From the NCBI GenBank assembly GCA_964017065.1, contig OZ024786.1:3162369-3226368 (forward strand): a DNA stretch of 64,000 nt. The letters are read 5' to 3'. How positions within the stretch are numbered: the first letter of the stretch is position 1; the number at the start of each line of letters is the position of its first letter. Origin of the DNA: Haliclona indistincta (Eukaryota; Porifera; Demospongiae; Haplosclerida; Chalinidae). A program made the position numbers and the translations under genes. The notes under the pieces were generated by a model. The model ran no database searches, was not told where the DNA came from, and saw only the letters and a list, made by a program, of their open reading frames with translations. Below, in pieces: positions 1-12,017 of this stretch.

Positions 1-2239
1 GAGAGGAGAGTGTATGTTGACTGGTACATTGACTAGAGTGTGAGTCTGGTTTAGAAGACTGTCATGGCAACGCTCAATATGAGATTCATTGATGTTTAGC
101 AGAATATCCACAATCATTGATTCTGTTCCATTAGGAGCTGTGAGAGTGACTACTGGTACAATAGTGTTGCTGACTGGTAGATCAATACCAGAATAGCTTG
201 ATACAACTGACAAGCGAGCAAATACTGTTGAGTTACCATTACCATAATATCTGATGTAGTTATTGATATCATTAAACCTGATGTACATGCTGATATTGGT
301 AGTAGTGATGATGGGAGGAGCATTGAATGGGAACTGATGCACTGACTTGTCATTGAGAAATTGTGCAAAACTGTAATAGGCTGCATGTGTAACATAGTAA
401 AGAACATTCTTTTAAAATCTAAATTTTGATACCTGCTTCACAGTATGCTGTTGAGTGACGTCTAAATGGAGCATGACCACATGAGCACTGAGACACACAC
501 TCATGAGTAGCAAAGTCATAGAGCAGAGATGAGTCATCACATTCTATTATGTAAGATTAATTATAAAAATATATAATTAATCTTGATAAAATAATGATTA
601 ACACTGCACATACCTGCCTCAACTTTGATGATTATTCTTGATTCAAAATAATAAGTATTCATAAAAGATACTTCAATAATTACGCTGTGATCAGCCAGAT
701 GATAGAGTGAGTCACTGGTTAAAACTAGATTCAATGTCAGTATAAGATATCGTGTTGTACCATCAGTACACTGAGCTGATGGTGTGTCTCGTAGCTTAGC
801 AAGAGAAGATGCATTGAATGTTAGACCATAGTGATTCATATCAGATGAAAAGGTATTGTTTGTTGTAAATTGAAAAGTTGGATGAATGTTTTTCCATGCA
901 GGAAATGATTCCCCACTGAAGTTATGTAATACTAAGCCAGAATAGTAATAGTATGGTAACGAATAGAAACGTAGTATTGATCCCTCCGTTATGTTGATTG
1001 CATCATTGATCAAAAAATTGATAGTACCAATTATTGAACCAGCTGTTGATCTTGGTGTCACGATGATGTTTTTAGGCACCATATCAAACATGTAAATTTG
1101 TCCTAAATTATTAATAAACAGTAGTTCTATACACAATACAATATACCTGTCCTGGAAAGAGGTTGGCATGATCCAAATATTAAAATGGATCCACATGGAC
1201 AGGTTTCAACACACTCTCCACTAGTGATGTCGTACTGAAGGTCATCACTACAACCTATAGTGCAGGTGTAGCATAATTATATTGACAAGAAAAAATAACT
1301 AGTCTGTTACCATTTTCAATGTTCACTTGACCTGATGTGTATACAGATCTTGTTCTTGTTGAGCTGTGCAGCCTGGCATTGAGATCAATATCGAAAGAAC
1401 CAGTCACATTTGATAGGTACAATTTGATTGAGTAAGAAAGATAGGTGAGGCTTCCTCTTGAGCAGGTGTTGCTAGTAGCTAAACTGATGTTCTGATTTGC
1501 CACATATTGCTTGCCATTTACTTTTAAGTCATAGTTTGAAGATGCCAACAAAGAATCGATGTAATGACAAGCATGATAACCATATCGACACCATGGGTCT
1601 GTTGTGTATTGATAGAAATAAGGCTGGCGCAATTGTAGGTGAGAATTTGTAATGTAGCTTTCTTCAACTATAAGGTTGACAGTACCAAATGATGCATTTC
1701 CTCGCACAGATCCGGTGATATTGAAACGATCTTTGCTAAAGAACATCATGTTTCCTATGCAAAATTCAGTCTATCATGAACAATGAATTCATTATGCCTG
1801 AGGATATATCTCACCTTGCCTACACATAGCGCTGTATGTTTCTCCATACATTCCACAAGGACACTCAGACACACAGCTGTTGCTAGCAAGACTGTGGAAT
1901 TCTCCAATAGGGCAGTGAGATCCTGTAGTAGAGCAGCTTCATATTACAAAAGCACAATGTCTCAAAATTAAACGACTAAATCCCAACCAATGAATCACGC
2001 CATTATGTGAAAATTGCACTCCTGCCGAACAATGTAATAATTGTAGCTGCAAGTATTGTCATGCTCAGGGGCTATAGATTACCTCGGCGGCACGCCACCG
2101 GTCAGTGCTAATTGTACTAAGCTGAAGCAATAGTTAAGGACCGAATAATAACACACTTACTCGTCTGTCGCTGAGCCAAGGAACAGGAAAGACATACCGC
2201 CAAAGCTAGCGGCAGCACTGCAATCAACCTACACTTCAT
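1..2239 (-). CDS. MUC4-like membrane protein, 5' part (gene runs off the left edge)
   Basis: This is the 5' half of a paralogue of the complete gene at 3259-10848. Exon 1 (2161-2239) starts with [16 protein letters not shown], a clear signal peptide, and ends at a GTAAGT donor. Exon 2 (1815-1922) is a small cysteine-rich module. Exon 3 (1311-1754) is a roughly 148-aa N-glycosylated beta-type module. Exons 4-6 (about 1147-1254, 614-1105 and 430-545) repeat the pattern of Cys-rich then large module, and exon 7 runs from about 389 to the window edge. Exon sizes and phases match the downstream paralogue (79 and 108 nt for exons 1 and 2). By analogy the missing part should carry NIDO, AMOP, VWD, EGF and transmembrane segments; this is inferred, not seen. 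The protein is expected to be secreted or on the cell surface. No disruption is seen in the visible part. Confidence 0.8.
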
Positions 2240-2275
2240 GATCGGTAAAGATGATTGCGATGCAAGTGTATTCCA

Positions 2276-2283
2276 TGACGTCA
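2276..2283 (-). promoter_or_regulatory. CRE/ATF-like palindrome upstream of MUC4-like gene
   Basis: A perfect TGACGTCA palindrome lies 36 nt upstream of the start codon at 2239. The same octamer at exactly the same spacing precedes two other genes in the window (start codons 10848 and 15802). TGACGTCA is the established CREB/ATF bZIP site; use as a promoter element here is inferred from the conserved spacing. Confidence 0.55.
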
Positions 2284-2736
2284 TGTGGTGTGATAGTCAA
2301 TGGGGATATTCCCCTTGCAGGAATCATGTACATCCTCATTCACTTGTAAATTCTGTATCCCCGGGAAGAATTTCGTAACCCATTGCGTGTTCTGCGGCAA
2401 ATATTGAAGCGAGTCAAACAGCAGTACCACGATACAACAGTCACTACAATGAATTGGGATTGAATGGAAGACACAACTGAACTCTCCGGCTATGACACCA
2501 GGCAAGCATGCGTGCGTTACTGAGTACCACTACCCTAATGTCAAGAGCACTAAAAGCGGTGCATTTAGTCAAGAGCTATAATGTATAAAACCTTTAAAAG
2601 TACTTGTTTCATGATCAAATCTTATGAATTCTGCAAAAAGACAATCAAAGTTTTAATGCTTAGGAAGCCACTAGCTACAATAAAAAATGATTAAAATTGT
2701 TGTTCTAACCTAAACATGTTTTTCTTTACAACTCAC

Positions 2737-2823
2737 CACACCACTGCTGTGATGACAATGATAGTAACCAGTATTCCTAGTACTACAGCTCCACCCACTA
2801 CTGGAGGAGGTACATGTATATCT
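2737..2823 (-). pseudogene. isolated transmembrane-exon copy
   Basis: This stretch between two MUC4-like genes encodes a shortened version of the transmembrane exon of the gene at 3259-10848 (hydrophobic [20 protein letters not shown]) and ends at a GTGAGT donor. The flanking 2575-2660 sequence also resembles the 3' end of that gene near 3183-3270. It is most likely a leftover of duplication; an alternative terminal exon cannot be excluded. The remainder of 2284-3258 shows no other gene. Confidence 0.5.
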
Positions 2824-3258
2824 AAAATTAGTACTGTGAAAGGACATGTACATGAAATTATGTAAGTGAGTTAATCATGTTTTGTCTGTTTGTCATCAAG
2901 TTGCTGGTGACAAAGGTGAAACTCATTGATTCAAAACAATTTTAATAATTACTAAAACTAGAAGCTATAGTTGTAACTAAATGCATTATTAATTTTTGTT
3001 TATAGAGTTTCAAAAATAATCAGTGATAAAGGTGATAGTAACTGCCTCGCTACGTACATTCATGTTCCCCATCTCATGTCTTATTGCCTCTTGACCCAGA
3101 GAGCTACTTTATTTACTTTATTGAGAAATTAGGGAAAGCTTCAATATATAAACACATCACACAGCTGCTATTAAAATGTTGTACTTTTGAAGTTCGAATC
3201 ACACTTGTTTCATGATCAAATCTTATGACTTCTGCAAAAATTGAGTAACAAACTGAAG

Positions 3259-6200
3259 CTATAATGCTGTGTACATGTTTCTTACCTGTTCAACAACAGA
3301 AGGATTACTGAATCCACCCATCTCAATGGAGTCCTTCTTCACTCTGTCTAGAGTGATGTATGTGTTCTCAGTGGACGAAGTAGTCGTCTTAGGAAGCTTG
3401 GAATGTTTCACACTATAATACGATTAGTTGATAATATTATAGCTAAGGTGAAGCTTTTTCTTACCACACCACTGCTGTGATGACAATGATAATAACCAGT
3501 ATTCCCAGTACAACAGCTCCAAACACAGCTCCTACTAGTGGTACTACCAGTGATGACACTTCTCGTGCTACTGGAGGAGGTGTGCTAGTGACCATTGGAA
3601 CTGTACTGGTGCTGATTTCATGAACACTTGATGAGCTTGCCATTGAAGACGATGGATAGACCACTAAACCAAACCCGGCATCTTTATAGTGTTTTTCTCC
3701 AGCCTTACAATAGCATGAAATTTAAAACAATATCATTTACATAAACTTATTTCCATACCATCACTGATTGTTGTATGGTTGCCAGAGCAATGAATCCCTG
3801 CTGTGTCTGTATGTAGAACCCAACCACTAACTGTCCTTGAGCATTATGAGACAATAAACTGCTTGGTATCGCCACATCTTGCTCACGGACTGACAGACCA
3901 CTGATTCTAGAGTAGAGTGTCATTACTAGCCTGGTTATTACAAGCGCTGTTCTATACCTCACTTGTGGGTCTCCATTGGATGGTACTATGGTACACAGGT
4001 TAATGGAACAGTACTCATTGATGACCATGGCTGTTGTAACTCTGAACAACTGCTGCCTTGCTTGTTTGAACTACATTACAATGTCAAAGTAAGCATTACA
4101 CAGATAATTGTACTGGTCTTACTGTGATTTCCAGTGAAGTGATTGTAAAACTGTATGTGTTTTCTTGAGCAAAATTTGGCACAATTTGAGGTGGAGCAGA
4201 TGGTTCCTCTTCAATTCCTATCAACATGTATAATTCAATACAATAACAACAATCATGTAACATACTGTGACAGGTTCCATTAGTCAGATCATATCCTGGT
4301 ACACAGACACACTTATATGATCCATGAGTATTAACACATTCACTGTTATCAGAGCATAGACTACTACCATTGAGAGCAGCTAACATACACTCATTGACAT
4401 CTATGAAATAGAGCAAAGGAAATTAATTCATGCTAAAGTAATTTTTACCTTGACAAGTCGAGTTGTCACTTTTAAGTATAAAACCTTTTGTACATGAGCA
4501 CTGGTAGGACCCATCAGTGTTAGTACATTCTTGTTCACAAGGACTAAACGTAGAGCACTCATCAATATCTGCAGTAAGCATGCACGCAAAACATAATTCG
4601 TTACTATAAATTATTGTCCTGCTCCACAAACCAGTGCATTGTGTAATGTTGAGAGTATATCCTGAAGGACAGAAACACTGTTGAGTGTTGTTAACAATGG
4701 CACAACCATCAGAACAGCCATGATTAGTAGCACACTCTTCAAGAGCTGAATGATATTTTTTCATAAGCAATATCTGATGGTACATTCACAATACATACCA
4801 TCACATGTTTTGTTATCACTGTTGAAAATGAATCCCTGAGAGCAGCTGCAATTGTAGCCACCCTCAGTGTTTGTGCACAACTGCTGGCAATCATTAGTTG
4901 AGAGGCACTCATTCACATCTGTTCACAAACACGTTTCTCATGTGTAAACACTCAAACAGATGTACATGCTCACCTATGCACTGGTTGTCAGTATTCAGCT
5001 TGTATCCCAGCTCACAGCTGCATGTATAGCTACCAGCACTGTTGGTGCATACTTGATCACACACACTTGAGTTCACCTGACACTCATCAATATCTGCAGT
5101 CACGATATTGTACCACACATGATGTGAGCAGATTCAGTTCATACCTAAACACTTGATTCCATCTCCAGTAAACCCGACAGGACATGATCCACACTCAGCC
5201 CCCACTCCAGGAGCTGGCACATCACGACAACTTGATTCCACATAGCACTGCACAGCTGAACAACCATCACGATCCTCCTCACAATATCTACCAGTATAAG
5301 CTGCAGCACAGATTAACAACATGTTGTTTACATTGGACTATAGTTACCTTGACTACAGGCACAGTTCATGATTACTGTTTTAGCATCAGATGAAGGAAGC
5401 CCTTCCAGTGTACAGCTTCCTCCATTGGCACAGGCACAGATGTACAGTGTGGGAGTGATGGTGGATGATGCACTGTGTGGGTCAGTGGCAATGATTGTCA
5501 GTGTCTCATTACTAGTGACCACTGTGGGTCTGTAGTGTACAGAGTATTGGCTGTCTCCATTGTTAACAAGACTAGCACCAGTTGGCAGTCCTCCAACAAG
5601 AGCCACTGTGATGTTGCTGTCAGTGTCCTCTACCGTGAAGTTGAAGACATTATTCTGTCCCACCATGACAGTAAACGAGTCCTTTCCAGTAATGTTAGGA
5701 GGAAAGTTATCTACGTATCACAAGGAATTAAACTAAAATGATTTATAATATACCCGGTATGCTTACTCAATATTATACGGTCCATTTCATTAGTCTCAGC
5801 TGTTTTCATTGTAGTAACAGCTATTTCTTTATTCCCAGTCTGTGCAAAGTCATACAAACACTGCTTATCCTCTCCACAGACAGCAATCTGTTCACTAGTA
5901 GGGTTCAACTGAGCTACAAACACTGGAGTGTGGTCAGGATGTTGAAACATTGCATACGATGATCCATCATAGGAGAATAGACTTTCTGATTCTGACACAT
6001 TCCCTAAAGGATTCATGTTATTAAATTAAGCCATTGACTTTTTATTCACTTACATGATTTCCCAAATGAGAATATCTCCTCATCTGTCAGGTTGTCTGGC
6101 AGGCTATGGGTAGCTCCTCTCATCATAAAGTCGTCTGTCTTGTTTCCATTGTTGTTTCCCAGTAATCCTCTGGTCTGTCCCACAAACAAACGAGGGAGAG

Positions 6201-9200
6201 CAAGAACGAAGTTGAGTATACCAACAGATTTAGTGAAGGTGCAGCCGACTCCATTAGAGAATGCAGCAATGATTGTGTCCTGGTCTAGTCTTGTGAGTTC
6301 AGCCTCTGTGTCACTATCACTGACATTGTATGTACCATTGACTTGTGAGAGGTAGTCACTGATGTTCTCACGGGTATCTTCAGTACTGTACACTATGAAC
6401 TCTCCTTGTTCAATGCCAACCTAAACAAAAAAGAAATCCTACATGACCTTGCATTAAAAATATATAATTTTACTATGTATACTGGAGTACTATGCTGAAA
6501 TAATTTCTTTATTGACTGAAGCACATTTGCAGCTTCTTAAATTTTGTAGTTTTGATAGGAAAATTAATAGTAATTGTTGTCAAACAAGGTAATAAAAGCC
6601 CTTTAAAGTGCACAAACAATATAGGTACTATGTATTGCAGTTTACCTGAAAGGTGACTTCTTCTGGTATTCCAAAGGCAAAAGCAGAGAACTGAGTAGCA
6701 GAGTTGCTAGTAGACTCATTCACAGGAGCAGTCCTTCCCTGCAGTACAAACTGTGTTGTATTCGATGCTGGCTCCAGTAGAGTGTATTCTCCCCATCCAT
6801 TGAATGTGTATGTTCTACCATCCAGTGTTGTAATGTGAGGATCACCCCATCCCCAAGCTGAACAAGAGGAATAAAGAGTGAATTCTGTCAATTTTTGTGG
6901 TTCACATGTTTATGTAAGAACATGCAATAACATGTTTTTGATTATTTTAGGCACACTTACTTGTGACAGGTGGTTCATAATTAGTACAATCATTGGAAGG
7001 TCTTCTTCTGTAGTATGAGTCACATTGCTCAGCAAGACCACAACAAGTGTCTTTAAAATTTCTGTCATATTGAAATGAATCTTCATAGTTTTTGTTTAAA
7101 TACAACATCGAGCCACCATTGATTCCTGAAGTGAGCAGCGACCCTGCCGTAGGAGTTCTACATCAAAACAAATAATTATCAAAATTCACTATAGCTTCAA
7201 GACAGCATCAAGTAATATACTCACCCCCATGGCGCATAGCAACACTTTTGAGTGAACTGCTTCTCAGACCCTCTTGCTGGTTGTACAAATGTAGAACGTT
7301 GCACAAAGCACAGACCTTGTGAAAGCTCTCGGCGGAATCTACCCCAATCTCTCCATGCCTGCCAGGCAGTGCAAGGACATGGCTCTAACATTTCTGATAT
7401 ATCATAGATGTTATTATCACGAAGCCTCACTACTCTATAGTCCTTCCTTAATAGATTATTACACTGCTCTATTAGTGTCCTTTTTTGATCTGGCGGAGGA
7501 CTGATCTTGTACACGATATTGTTCCATGGCACCTGAAAGAGGAGATTGTTGGGGCAAGCCACAGCAGTACTGATCACATCAAATCCTGATGCTGGGTGGT
7601 TAGTGTATGAGTTCCCTCGAGCATTGTATCCTACTACAGCATGTTGCCATAAACCACTCCATCCCATCATATTGCAGTTGTATGTGAACACAGTGTATGT
7701 ATTAGCACCATCAGTGATCACTACTGCCTGGTATGAGTTCTCCTACACATTATAATAGTAGCTATAAATGTACACAACTGCTGTATTCTTACTTTCTGAG
7801 TGAATCCATTATAGTAGTTGTAGTAGTAGCTACCAATAGAACCATGAGGGTATGGATGCACATGGTCCCAATGTGCTACCAGCATCCACTGGCCAGTAAA
7901 GCTCTGTTGTGCTGCTTCATCATTCTGATGTTGTATGAATTTGCTGACTGTGTTGATCAGCTCATCACCATGGTCACTGTCTCCTAGTGTAATGTTAGCA
8001 TAGCGAACTGAACCAGACCTGCGAATATCATTATCACTCCAGAAAGGTGCCACCACATACTGGTTCCTGGCCCAGTACCAGCTGGTTGGGAATCGGGATG
8101 GAGACGAATATGGCCATGGATCGGCAAATGATATTACACCATTTTCATTGACCTACATACAGTACAATAATTGGAATGAAATGATGTAGCCGTGTTTGAA
8201 CCTTCACTTACAAATGCTTGTGTCTGGACACTGTTATCAAAAGGTAGACCACCATTTGGTACAGTGATGGCAGGCGAAGACTTGTCTTGATCCAATGGAA
8301 TTTCTTGCATATGGTCCAAGTTCAGGAATTGTAAATAGTTGACACCTATAATTATTAGCAATGAACATCAAAAATTAAAGTCAGAGCTTGTTACCTTCAA
8401 AGATTGTCTGTGGTTTAGATCCATTAATTGTTTCATTACCTGTGATATAACAGTTTTGTGGTATTATGTACTTTACATAATGATTCTGTGACTTACCAGG
8501 ATTGGTAATTCTAACAGTTAGAGTATAAGTATCATCACGGTTTTGTAGCAGACTATTAAGTCTTGTGTTATCAGGTGAGATGAGATCCATTGTGATAGTA
8601 AAGTCATATTCTCCAAGCTGAGTGTACATGAGAGGAGAGTGTATGTTGACTGGTACATTGACTAGAGTGTGAGTCTGGTTTAGAAAACTGTCATGGCAAC
8701 GCTCAAAATGAGTTTCATTGATGTTTAGCAGAATATCCACAATCATTGATTCTGTTCCATTAGGAGCTGTGAGAGTGACTACTGGTACGATAGTGTTGTT
8801 GACTGGTAGATCAATACCAGAATAGCTTGATACAACTGACAAGCGAGCAAATATTGTTGAGTTACCATTACCATAATATCTGATGTAGTTATTGATATCA
8901 TTAAACCTGATGTACATGCTGATATTGGTAGTAGTGATGATGGGAGGAACATTGAATGGGATCTGATGCACTGACTTGTCATTGAGAAATTGTGCAAAAC
9001 TGTAATAGGCAGCTGCTTGTGTGACATAGTAAAGAACATTTCTTTTAAAATCTAAATTTTGATACCTGCTTCACAGTATGCTGTTGAGTGACTTCGAAAT
9101 GGAGCATGACCACATGAGCACTGAGACACACACTCATGAGTAGCAAAGTCATAGAGCAGAGATGAGTCATCACATTCTATTATGTAAAATTAAGTATAAA

Positions 9201-10848
9201 AATATATAATTAATCTTGATAAATGATTAACACTGCACATACCTGCCTCAACTTTGATGATTATTCTTGATTCAAAATAATAAGTATTCATAAAAGATAC
9301 TTCAATATGTACACTGTGATCAGCCAGATGATAGAGAGAGTCACTGGTTAAAACTAGATTCAATGTCAATATAAGATATCGTGTTGTACCATCAGTACAC
9401 TGAGCTGATGGTGTGTCTCGTAGCTTAGCAAGTGAAGAGGCATTGAATGATAGACTATAGTAATTCATATCGGATGAAAAGGTATTGTTTGCTGTAAATT
9501 GAAAAGTTGGATGAATGTTTTTCCATGCAGGAAATGATTCCCCACTGAAGTTATGTAATACTAAGCCAGAATAGTAATATGGGTAAGAATAGAAATTTAG
9601 TAGTGATCCCTCCGTTATGTTGATTGCATCATTGATCAAAAAATTGATAGTACCAATTATTGAACCAGCTGTTGATCTTGGTGTCACGATGATGTTTTTA
9701 GACACCACGTCAAACATGTAATTTTGTCCTAAATTATTAATAAACAGTAGTTCTATACACAATACAATATACCTGTCCTGGCAAGAGGTTGGCATGATCC
9801 ATATATTAAAATGGATCCACATGGACAGGTTTCAACACACTCTCCACTAGTGATGTCGTACTGAAGGTCACCACTACAACCTATAGTGCAGGTGTTGCAT
9901 AATTAAGAATATTGACAAGAGTAAATAATTAGTCTATTACCATTTTCAATGTCCACACGGCCTCTTGTGTGTGTAGATCTTGTGTTGTACAGACTGGCAT
10001 AGAGATCAATATCGTAAAAACCAGTCACATTTGATAGATACAATTTGATTGAGTAAGATAGATAGGTCAGGCTTCCTCTTGAGCAGGTGTTGCTAGTAGC
10101 TAAACTGATGTTCTGATTTGCCACATATTGCTTGTCATTTACTGTTAATTCATAGCTTGAAGTTGATTCCAACAAAGAATCGATGTAATGACAAGCATGA
10201 TAACCATATCGACACCATGGGTCTGTTGTGTATTGATAGAAATAAGGCTGGTGCAATTGAAGGTGAGAATTTGTAATGTAGCTTTCTTCAACTATAAGAT
10301 TGACAGTACCAAATGATGCATTTCCTTGTACAGATCCAGTGATATTGAAACCATTTACGCTGAAGAACAATATGTTTCCTATGCAAGAGTCAGCCTACCA
10401 TGAATTCATTATGCCCGAGGATATAGCTCACCTTGCCTACACATAGTGCTGTATGTGTCTCCATACATTCCACAAGGACACTCAGCAACACAGCTGTTAC
10501 TAGCAGGACTGTGGAATTCTCCAATAGGACAGCGAGATCCTGTAGTAGAGCAGCTTCATGTTACAACTGCACAATGTCTCAAAGGTAAACGACTAAATCC
10601 CGCACAATGAATTATGTGAAAATTGCACTCCTGCCGAACCATCTAATAATCGTTATAGCTGCAAGTATTGTCATGCTCAGGGGCTACAGATTACCTCGGC
10701 GGCACGCCACCGGTCAGTGCGAATTGTACTAAGCTGAAGCAATAGTTAAGGACCGAATGACACACTTACTCGTCTGTCGCTGAGCCAAGGAACAGGAAAG
10801 ACATACCGCCAGAGCTAGCGGCAGCACTGCAATCAACCTACACTCCAT
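3259..10848 (-). CDS. MUC4-like type I membrane protein (NIDO-AMOP-VWD-EGF-TM), 26 exons
   Basis: I reconstruct 26 exons giving about 1,947 aa with every junction in phase. They run 10770-10848, 10432-10539, 9941-10378, 9773-9880, 9243-9728, 9066-9176, 8497-9012, 8395-8439, 8212-8345, 7793-8152, 7225-7742, 6961-7157, 6646-6857, 6054-6420, 5767-6003, 5348-5710, 5145-5300, 4974-5093, 4799-4918, 4632-4745, 4449-4568, 4266-4400, 4123-4217, 3759-4070, 3465-3703 and 3259-3412. Order: signal peptide (1-26); three Cys-rich plus large beta-module pairs (27-615); NIDO around 676-795 ([10 protein letters not shown]); AMOP around 910-970 ([25 protein letters not shown]); VWD around 1035-1230 ([27 protein letters not shown]); five EGF-like modules, several with calcium-binding DIDEC or DVNEC starts; a membrane-proximal, possibly SEA-like domain; a Ser/Thr/Pro stalk; one transmembrane helix; and a 50-aa tail with YITL. 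The order NIDO-AMOP-VWD-EGF-TM is that of vertebrate MUC4. It probably acts as a cell-surface adhesion or barrier protein. The last exon reads through to a stop conserved in the 11.3-kb remnant. Confidence 0.88.
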
Positions 10849-10884
10849 GATCGGTGAAGATGATTGCGATGAAAGTGCATTCCA

Positions 10885-10892
10885 TGACGTCA
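10885..10892 (-). promoter_or_regulatory. CRE/ATF-like palindrome upstream of MUC4-like gene
   Basis: TGACGTCA, 36 nt upstream of the start codon at 10848, in the same position as in the tandem paralogue (2276-2283) and upstream of the TIR gene (15839-15846). Its presence in the two MUC4-like copies alone could be shared ancestry. Confidence 0.55.
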
Positions 10893-11272
10893 TGTGGTGT
10901 GATGTTAATGGGGATAAATTAATTACATTGCGGAATCATGTATCTTCTAAATTTTGTATCCTCGGGGAGAATTTCGAAACCCATTGTGTGTTCTGCAAGA
11001 ATATTAAAACGAGAATATTGAAGCGAGTCAAACAGCACTACCACGATACAACAGTCACTACAGTGTACCGTATCTTCTATGGTATGGGGATTGAATGGAA
11101 GATCTATACCCTACTCTCCATGACACCGGCGTGCATTTACTGGGTACAACTATACTCTGATATCAAGAACAGTAAAAGAAGAACAAGTATTTAAGAGCTA
11201 TAATGTATAAACATCCCAAATAACAAACTGCATGTAGTCCAAGTAAAAATTTGAATCATAATCAAACTGAAA

Positions 11273-11706
11273 CTATGCTGCTGTGTACATAATTCCTACC
11301 AGTTCACCAACAGAAGGATTACTGAATCCACCCATCTCAATGGAGTCCTTCCTCACTGTGTCTAGAGTGATGTACGTGTTCTCAGTGGATGAAGTAGTCT
11401 TCTTAGGAAGCTTGGAATGTTTCACACTATTAAAGATCTGCTAAGATTTTTGCTGAACTTGTTTTTTACAACTCACCACATCACTGTGACGATAGTAACC
11501 AGCAGTATTCCCAGTACAATAGCTCCACCCACAGCTCCTACTAGTGGTACTACCAGTGATGACACTTCTCGTGCTACTGGAGGAGGTGTGCTATAGTGAC
11601 CATTGGGACTGCACTGGTGCTGATTTCATGAACACTTGATGAGCTTGATATTGAAGGCAAAGGAGTAGCTACTAGAATAAATCCAGTATATATCTTGTTC
11701 TCCAGC
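11273..11706 (-). pseudogene. 3' remnant of a third MUC4-like gene
   Basis: Only the last two exons remain: the stalk plus transmembrane exon (about 11480-11706, beginning AGEQ where the intact gene has AGEK) and the cytoplasmic-tail exon (about 11273-11430). Compared with the intact copy, the stalk exon has a 2-nt insertion near 11592 (ACTATAGCAC against ACTAGCAC) that shifts the frame. No NIDO, AMOP, VWD or EGF exons lie upstream; the TIR-NHL gene ends at 12018. It is a truncated relic of the tandem array. The stop codon sits at the same place as in the intact gene, supporting the chosen 3' end there. Nothing else is seen in 11707-12017 except a short stretch at 11818-11870 resembling the body of the hairpin element. 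Confidence 0.75.
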
Positions 11707-12017
11707 CTTAAAATAATACGAAACTAGTAATAGTTAATGTAATGCCTCATGGTCTACTTTAACAGGCTATGCGACTTCATTTATGTAAAGCACATGCTGC
11801 AGGTGGCGCATTGTGTGACTGGTCACGTGCGTAGTATACGAGATTTATATCGCCGTTTCGCAAAAACAATGATATACTGAAAAATCAAAATCTTTTTTAA
11901 ACAAATATAACTCAACAAAAATTAATTATGCTTACTAACTACACCTTGCCAGCTTTGCATGGACTTGTGATTGTCACACACCAATTAAGATTGTCACACA
12001 CCAATTAAGTTTTTGCA

